In this document: positions 59,532-64,000 of the stretch, in pieces
Layout: the number at the start of each line of letters is the position of its first letter
Numbering within the stretch: position 1 is the first letter of the stretch
Source: Chryseobacterium turcicum
GTDB lineage: Bacteria; Bacteroidota; Bacteroidia; Flavobacteriales; Weeksellaceae
Direction of reading: 5' to 3'
Assembly (NCBI RefSeq): GCF_021010565.1
Contig: NZ_JAJNAY010000001.1
Location: 248,001 to 312,000 of the forward strand
DNA length: 64,000 nucleotides
Made by a program: the position numbers and the translations under genes
The notes under the pieces: model-generated
What the model was told of the DNA's origin: nothing
The model's input: the letters and a program-made list of their open reading frames with translations, nothing else
Databases searched by the model: none

Positions 59532-60941
59532 CTAAGATGGGTTTTCTTCCTTCTGAGTACCGTAAATAGTAGGAAAACGCATTTGTACCGTAGTTCCCTG
59601 ATTTTCGTGTGAGCTCACCAACAATTCTCCGTTGTGCATTCTCACAATATTTCTGGCAAGAGGAAGACCGATGCCATAACCTTCGTAATTTCGGGTATTG
59701 GAAGCCCGGAAAAAAGGATCATAGATTTTATTCATTTCAGATTCTGGAATACCGATTCCATTGTCTTTTATAATGATGTAAAGGTCTGTATCTGTAGCTC
59801 CCAACGACACTTTTACCTGTTGATGATTAGAATATTTGCAGCCGTTATTGATAATATTTGCAACTGCAAGATGAAGAAGCTGTTCATTCCCCTGCACTTT
59901 CAGTTTTTTAGGGTTATCAGGAAGCATACTGATGTCTAAGAAAATATTGTTTCGGGAATCTATTTTTTTTAAAGTCTCGATAACATCCCATAAAAGTTGG
60001 TCAATTCTTACTTTATCGATTTTTTGAATTCTACCGTCAAATCCGGTTTGGGCGATTAATAAAAGTGCTTTTATTTTTTTATCAAGCTTTTCGGCTTCGT
60101 CTAAAATAATCTCGAGCGTTTCTTTATACTCTTCTGCAGTTCGGTTGATAGAAAGTGCCACATCAGCTTCACCCATAATCGATGTAAGCGGCGTTCTGAG
60201 CTCGTGTGAAACGTTTCCAATCAAATGGTTTTGAGTTTCAAAAGAAGTCTCAATTCTGGTCAACATCGTATTGAATGTTTCAACCAATTCATTAAGTTCT
60301 TTGTTGCCTGGTTGAGGTTCTAGTCTTAAATGCAGGTTTTCAGAGCTGATTTCTTTTACTTTTCCAGTGATTTTTAAAATCGGTCTGAATAAGGTTTTAG
60401 ACAAATAAAAAGAGAAAATCATGCTGAAAAATATCGAAAGAATCATACATGTGATCAGTGTTCTTTTTAAAAAACCAAGATAATGTACGACGTAGTGGTT
60501 TTTGGCTGAAGCAATGGCGATGTAATCTTTGTTTTGATATTTGAAAGTCTGACCGATATAATAAAATTCAGAATCGTTGTAATTGGCTTCACCAGATCTG
60601 ATTATATTTTTAAAAAATGTGTCCGGAATATGTACTTCGTGGGAGATTTTTTTGAAATTTGAATCTGCCGGAATGGCAAAAACATAGTCTCTTTCCATCG
60701 GAAGTTCTTCGTCATTCCTGCTATTGAGAATGTAGTTTTCAGGAAGATCGAGATGTTCTTTGCTTTTCTCAATCTGTACAATTGTGGTTGTACGTATTTT
60801 TAACAATTCATAAAACCTTTGATGCGAAAAATTAACAATAGAAAAGTACACCGATCCCCCAAAAATCAAAATAACGGTTGTAAAAACAGCCATCAAAAGG
60901 ATCATTGTTTTAGTTTGATTGGTAACGACTCTATTAAACAT
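59532..60941 (-). CDS. Sensor histidine kinase
   Basis: A 469-aa membrane kinase with two membrane helices (about 14-35 and 155-175) around a periplasmic sensor. HAMP (ISSENLHLRLEPQPG) is followed by HisKA with GNVSHELRTPLTSIMGEA (His about 247) and HATPase_c with NIINNGCKYS, DNGIGIPESEM and GYGIGLPLARNIV. It starts 3 bp after the response regulator, with which it forms a classical pair. Confidence 0.95.
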   Translation of the reverse strand: MFNRVVTNQTKTMILLMAVFTTVILIFGGSVYFSIVNFSHQRFYELLKIRTTTIVQIEKSKEHLDLPENYILNSRNDEELPMERDYVFAIPADSNFKKISHEVHIPDTFFKNIIRSGEANYNDSEFYYIGQTFKYQNKDYIAIASAKNHYVVHYLGFLKRTLITCMILSIFFSMIFSFYLSKTLFRPILKITGKVKEISSENLHLRLEPQPGNKELNELVETFNTMLTRIETSFETQNHLIGNVSHELRTPLTSIMGEADVALSINRTAEEYKETLEIILDEAEKLDKKIKALLLIAQTGFDGRIQKIDKVRIDQLLWDVIETLKKIDSRNNIFLDISMLPDNPKKLKVQGNEQLLHLAVANIINNGCKYSNHQQVKVSLGATDTDLYIIIKDNGIGIPESEMNKIYDPFFRASNTRNYEGYGIGLPLARNIVRMHNGELLVSSHENQGTTVQMRFPTIYGTQKEENPS

Positions 60942-60944
60942 TTT

Positions 60945-61652
60945 CTAAGGTTTTTTTAAAACATATCCCATTCCTATTACGGTGTGGATGAGTTTGCTAT
61001 CTTCTTGGTTATCTATTTTTTTTCGTAAATAATTGACATAAACATCCACAACATTAGTTCCCAGTTCGTAATTAACTCCCCAAACGGCATCTAAAATTTC
61101 GGCTCTTGAAATTACTTTTTCGGGATTATTGAGGAAATACATCAGAAGTTTATATTCTGTAGATGTTAAAGAAACCTCTTCATTGGCACGAATTACTTTT
61201 TTGGTGTAATCATTCACTATTAAATCTGAAGCCTGAAAAACATGCTCGTTATCAATTTCGTTTTCGGCAGCGTTTGGGGTATTAATTGGGCTGCTTCTTC
61301 TAAGCAGAGATTTTACACGGGCTACCAATTCGATAAACTTAAAAGGCTTTACGAGATAATCGTCGCCGCCATTTTCTAAGCCCAAGACAATGTTTTCTGA
61401 AGTTCCCAATGCGGTTAAAAAAAGAATAGGAACACTTTTGTTGGTTTTTCTGATTTCTTTGCAGACATCCAGTCCGTTCATTTCGGGCAACATAATATCG
61501 AGAATGACCAAATCGAAATCATTTTCCTGCACCAAACTGACGCCAGTGCGACCGTCAAATGCTACAGAAATTTCATATCCTTTTTCCTGAAGTCCTTTTT
61601 TAATAAAAGAGACTACGCTGGTTTCATCCTCAATCAGAACAATTTTTTTCAT
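60945..61652 (-). CDS. OmpR-family response regulator
   Basis: A 235-aa regulator. The start at 61652 (MKKIVLIEDE) is used; an earlier codon at 61670 lies inside the promoter. The receiver domain has EDE, the phospho-acceptor Asp in LVILDIMLPEMNG and Lys in DYLVKPF. The winged-helix DNA-binding domain ends with VYVNYLRKKID and GMGYVLKK. A minus-strand TATTTTTG at 61670-61677 is a likely -7 box. Confidence 0.95.
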   Translation of the reverse strand: MKKIVLIEDETSVVSFIKKGLQEKGYEISVAFDGRTGVSLVQENDFDLVILDIMLPEMNGLDVCKEIRKTNKSVPILFLTALGTSENIVLGLENGGDDYLVKPFKFIELVARVKSLLRRSSPINTPNAAENEIDNEHVFQASDLIVNDYTKKVIRANEEVSLTSTEYKLLMYFLNNPEKVISRAEILDAVWGVNYELGTNVVDVYVNYLRKKIDNQEDSKLIHTVIGMGYVLKKP

Positions 61653-61723
61653 AAAAATAGTGAACTTCACAAAAATAGGAAAAAGATTATAAACGGGAAA
61701 TTCTGTTTTTTGATTTTAGCTCA

Positions 61724-61755
61724 ACAAAAAAGACGAATGTAAAATTCGCCTTTCG
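61724..61755 (-). terminator. Terminator of the small basic secreted protein gene
   Basis: AAAGGCGAAT and ATTCGTCTTTTTT on the minus strand form a stem with a T-run. Confidence 0.75.
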
Positions 61756-61799
61756 CTATATATGGAATGTGTTTTTAGTTTTTATTTGAAAATAGGATA

Positions 61800-62081
61800 T
61801 TAATTACAGCCTGAGCAATATGATCTGTCTACATATTGTTTGCTGCTTCCGGTGTAATAATAGCAGCCGCCTCTTTTTCCAACATATAAAGTACGACCGT
61901 TATAAGTACAATCTTTGCTTGTAGAAGCAGTTGTAGTTCTTTTCTTTTTACTTTTTTTGCTATTCTTTTTAGGTTTTGTATTTGAAAATTCTGTTTTAGC
62001 AGTTGAATTTTCTTTGGCTAAAAAGTTAGCAGGTAATAATAATCCTAAACCTAAAAGGCTTGTAAATAGTAGCTTTATCAT
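61800..62081 (-). CDS. Small secreted basic protein with adaptor-like domain
   Basis: A 93-aa exported protein. The signal peptide (1-22, LLLPANFLA) is followed by a Lys/Ser/Thr-rich region (KPKKNSKKSKKKRTTTAST). The end, YNGRTLYVGKRGGCYYYTG, resembles the short 'basic adaptor' domain first seen in chlorovirus proteins (YTGPRGGxYY), with four Cys that may form disulfides. It follows the nuclease-like gene by 11 bp. Confidence 0.78.
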   Translation of the reverse strand: MIKLLFTSLLGLGLLLPANFLAKENSTAKTEFSNTKPKKNSKKSKKKRTTTASTSKDCTYNGRTLYVGKRGGCYYYTGSSKQYVDRSYCSGCN

Positions 62082-62092
62082 GGTTCTTAGTT

Positions 62093-63163
62093 TTATGAAT
62101 AATTTTCTAATGTCTGATGTAGCTGCTCCCTGTAATTATATATTTCATCCAGGTTATTTAGCAACACTTTTTCTCCGGCATCTTTTCCGTTATGGAATGT
62201 TTCCAGATATTTATTTGCGGTATTAAAATGCAATCTGCAAAGAGGTTTTCGATTATTGTCATCCAGTAAAATCCCGAAATAGGACAAGGTATCTCTGTAA
62301 GCAATTCTTACAGAAGGAATTTTTTCTCTCAAAATAGCTTTTACAATCTGAAATCCTTCCAGTTCTTCTTCGGTAGTTACAATTTTAGAATCATTATTTT
62401 CATCGATTGATGGTGATGTTTTTATATCATCATCCTGCTTTTCAATTTGCTCATTAATGCTCAGTGCAGATTTTAGTCTGAAACTAATAGATTCGTTAAT
62501 AGAAGTTGTTAATGCTTTTTTTGCATATTCTTTAAACGAAATCATTCGGTTTGCAGTTAAAGGTTTTTCAAAAAATCGGTTAACTAATAGTTTCACTAAT
62601 TCATCAGACGGATTTTCTATTTCTTTTTCAAATTCTTTTCTGATGGCCTTGATGTATTTTAATGCTTCTGCAGAATCCAGAATACTTTCGAGGTTGTAAT
62701 CTTTCTTGGTAAAGCTTTCCAGAATTTTAATCGAACTGTCTTTTAAGTCTTCAATATTGATGGTGAAAAACGGCTTTTCATCCATAATATTAGGCTTTTC
62801 AAGATCTGTATAAAAGTTGTAGACAATTCCGTTGGTGAGAACGCCGAATCTTGTTTTTGAAACATGATAATATCTGTGAAGTTGAGAATTGTGTGCATCA
62901 ACATTTTCCTTCCAATGTTTGCATTCAATAATAAATATAGGTTCATCGTTGTTTTTGATAACGTAATCTACTTTTTCACCTTTTTTGGTACCAATATCAC
63001 AAACATGCTCGGGAACAACTTCTGTAGGATTGAAAATATCATACCCCAAAATCTGTATAAAAGGCATTACAAAAGCGTTTTTTGTAGCTTCTTCTGTGCT
63101 GATTAGCTCTTTTAGGCCGACCACTTTTTGGTGTAGTTGTTCTAATTTAATTTTAAGATCCAT
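62093..63163 (-). CDS. Orphan HsdR N-terminal domain (nuclease-like) protein
   Basis: A 356-aa protein. The start at 63163 (MDLKIKLEQLHQK) is chosen; the frame is open 17 codons further but would overlap the upstream gene. The HSDR_N domain has EATKNAFVMPFIQILGYDIFNP, VDYVIKNNDEPIFIIECKHW, which supply the PD-(D/E)xK acidic and Lys residues, and LTNGIVYNFY. The second half (about 180-356) is charged and unrecognised. No hsdM, hsdS or helicase domain is present, so it is not a complete type I restriction system. Confidence 0.85.
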   Translation of the reverse strand: MDLKIKLEQLHQKVVGLKELISTEEATKNAFVMPFIQILGYDIFNPTEVVPEHVCDIGTKKGEKVDYVIKNNDEPIFIIECKHWKENVDAHNSQLHRYYHVSKTRFGVLTNGIVYNFYTDLEKPNIMDEKPFFTINIEDLKDSSIKILESFTKKDYNLESILDSAEALKYIKAIRKEFEKEIENPSDELVKLLVNRFFEKPLTANRMISFKEYAKKALTTSINESISFRLKSALSINEQIEKQDDDIKTSPSIDENNDSKIVTTEEELEGFQIVKAILREKIPSVRIAYRDTLSYFGILLDDNNRKPLCRLHFNTANKYLETFHNGKDAGEKVLLNNLDEIYNYREQLHQTLENYS

Positions 63164-63176
63164 AGTGTTATTATTT

Positions 63177-63509
63177 TTAAAGAGTTTCATCAACAATCTC
63201 TGCAGTTGGAGCATTCGTTTTTACAGAAGAAATTCCGATTTCCATGCTCGATTTTGAACTGTAATATTGGCTTTTTCCAATGATTTCACCGTTTCTTGCT
63301 TTCAGAACGAAATAGCTTTTATCATTTACAGCAACTCTTCTATCATACCTTGAATCATCTTGTGAATTGATTTTTACAGATTCAATTCCTTTATGACAGT
63401 TTGCTTTTATAGTGTAACCTTCACTGGTTAGTATAATTTCACCGTTTTCGGCTTTCAGATTAAATTGATATTCATCGTTTTTTCTTTTGCTGATCGTAAA
63501 TTTTCCCAT
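63177..63509 (-). CDS. YegP-type protein with two DUF1508 repeats
   Basis: A 110-aa protein with two DUF1508 repeats: KFTISKRKNDEYQFNLKAEN with GEIILTSEGY, and SYFVLKARNGEIIGKSQYY. Family members are of unknown role and are often small stand-alone genes. It lies 13 bp before the HSDR_N gene. A minus-strand TACTTTTG at 63531-63538 is a likely -7 box. Confidence 0.9.
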   Translation of the reverse strand: MGKFTISKRKNDEYQFNLKAENGEIILTSEGYTIKANCHKGIESVKINSQDDSRYDRRVAVNDKSYFVLKARNGEIIGKSQYYSSKSSMEIGISSVKTNAPTAEIVDETL

Positions 63510-63579
63510 AATTGATTTTGTTTAATACCCCAAAAGTATAAACCTTTCAAAACCAATCCTTACGGGAAACCGTAAAACA

Positions 63580-63608
63580 AAAAACCTTTCAAAATATTGA
63601 AAGGTTTA
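63580..63608 (-). terminator. Terminator of the truncated response regulator
   Basis: AAACCTTTCAATA and TTGAAAGGTTTTTTG on the minus strand form a stem with a T-run. Confidence 0.85.
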
Positions 63609-63628
63609 GAATGGCTAATTAAGATGGG

Positions 63629-64000
63629 TTATATAATTCCTAAATCTTTGCAGAATGCAACCAATTGTTCATTATTGCTTATTCCCAAATCTTCTTTCAG
63701 GGTATTGAGCTTCTTTTCAATACTGCTCAAACTGTTGGGTTTTATATTATTGTTTTGTAGAAATACCGGAATGTTTTTTTGTAAAACCCCTTGAGAAAGT
63801 AGTGAGACTAAAGTAATATCGTAGTTGGTGAACTCATAATTATTTAATGTCTTTACGTCTTGTTTAAGGTCTAGGGAAAGATAATTTTCATTGTTATAAA
63901 CGGAAGCAATTGCTTTTTTTAATTCTTTAGAATCGTGTCTTGCTTTTCGCACATAGCCGTTTATGCCATAATCATTAAAAAGCGAGTCGATTATTCCGGA
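63629..64000 (-). CDS. Response regulator, C-terminal part (runs off the window)
   Basis: The frame is open from 64000 to a stop at 63629, giving 123 residues. The start lies outside the window. The segment LFNDYGINGYVRKARHDSKE is the alpha-4/beta-5 end of a receiver domain, with the conserved Lys in place (YVRKA). The C-terminal part (ITLVSLLSQGVLQKNIPVFL, SSIEKKLNTLKEDLG) fits a LuxR/FixJ-type helix-turn-helix. The GTG at 63952 is internal. Confidence 0.8.
   Translation of the reverse strand, partial: SGIIDSLFNDYGINGYVRKARHDSKELKKAIASVYNNENYLSLDLKQDVKTLNNYEFTNYDITLVSLLSQGVLQKNIPVFLQNNNIKPNSLSSIEKKLNTLKEDLGISNNEQLVAFCKDLGII

Noticed and set aside
62093..63163. Complete type I restriction-modification system
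   Set aside because: Only the HsdR N-terminal type domain is seen. There is no helicase part, methylase or specificity gene.

Overview
The window looks like a chromosomal segment of a low-GC Flavobacteriia member, most likely Chryseobacterium or a close relative (Weeksellaceae). The signs are TAnnTTTG-type promoters, no Shine-Dalgarno leaders, a GLPGLI protein, DUF4421 and DUF3127 proteins, a GH3-family protein, a DAP-type mur/fts cluster with FeoA/FeoB nearby, and many Bacteroidetes-style palindromic spacers. The genus is inferred from gene content and style, not from a database search.

Region 1 (1-8961) is the most unusual part. The 3' end of a Nudix/winged-helix (NrtR-like) regulator gene is followed by a leader with one good promoter and three copies of a 17-bp operator-like sequence. 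A tightly packed 12-gene plus-strand array follows: a coiled-coil protein, a VWA protein, a short divergent adenylosuccinate synthetase, a crystallin-J1-type protein, a bacterial-type PARG, an ADP-ribosylglycohydrolase, a macrodomain, a sirtuin, a second ADP-ribosylglycohydrolase, the RNA 2'-phosphotransferase KptA, a 67-residue orphan and a PPP-type phosphatase. Nearly every enzyme handles NAD, ADP-ribose or ADP-ribosyl groups. I read it as an inducible ADP-ribose removal, NAD recycling and RNA-end repair locus.

Region 2 (8992-23459) is mixed housekeeping and envelope genes: a JmjC-like cupin protein, an outer-membrane beta-barrel receptor and a GLPGLI protein separated by a DinB gene, the feoA-feoB-small Cys-rich protein iron operon, a DUF4421 protein, glmM, a TPR protein, a DMT transporter, aat and an OB-fold DUF3127 protein with an SSB-like tail. 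Region 3 (23556-28900) has a three-tRNA operon (Leu-Gly-Leu), a TPR/AraC membrane regulator and a large secreted protein with YadA-head-like repeats.

Region 4 (28921-49841) has elaA, engB and an alpha/beta hydrolase on the minus strand, then the division and cell-wall (dcw) cluster: mraZ-rsmH-ftsL-ftsI-murE-[four-helix protein]-mraY-murD-ftsW-murG-murC-[GxxExxY protein]-ftsQ-ftsA-ftsZ-yqeY. Two accessory genes interrupt it, most spacers carry inverted repeats, a 209-bp unit is triplicated before ftsQ, and an 18-bp inverted repeat is inserted in frame in murG.

Region 5 (50179-64000) has a bacilliredoxin and a GH3-family protein on the plus strand. A minus-strand block follows: mutL with degenerate endonuclease motifs, rhomboid, two exo/endonuclease/phosphatase paralogues and two lipoproteins; then a DUF1275 protein, a stress-like protein, a histidine kinase/response regulator pair, a small secreted basic protein, an orphan HsdR-N nuclease-like protein, a YegP-type protein and a truncated response regulator at the edge.
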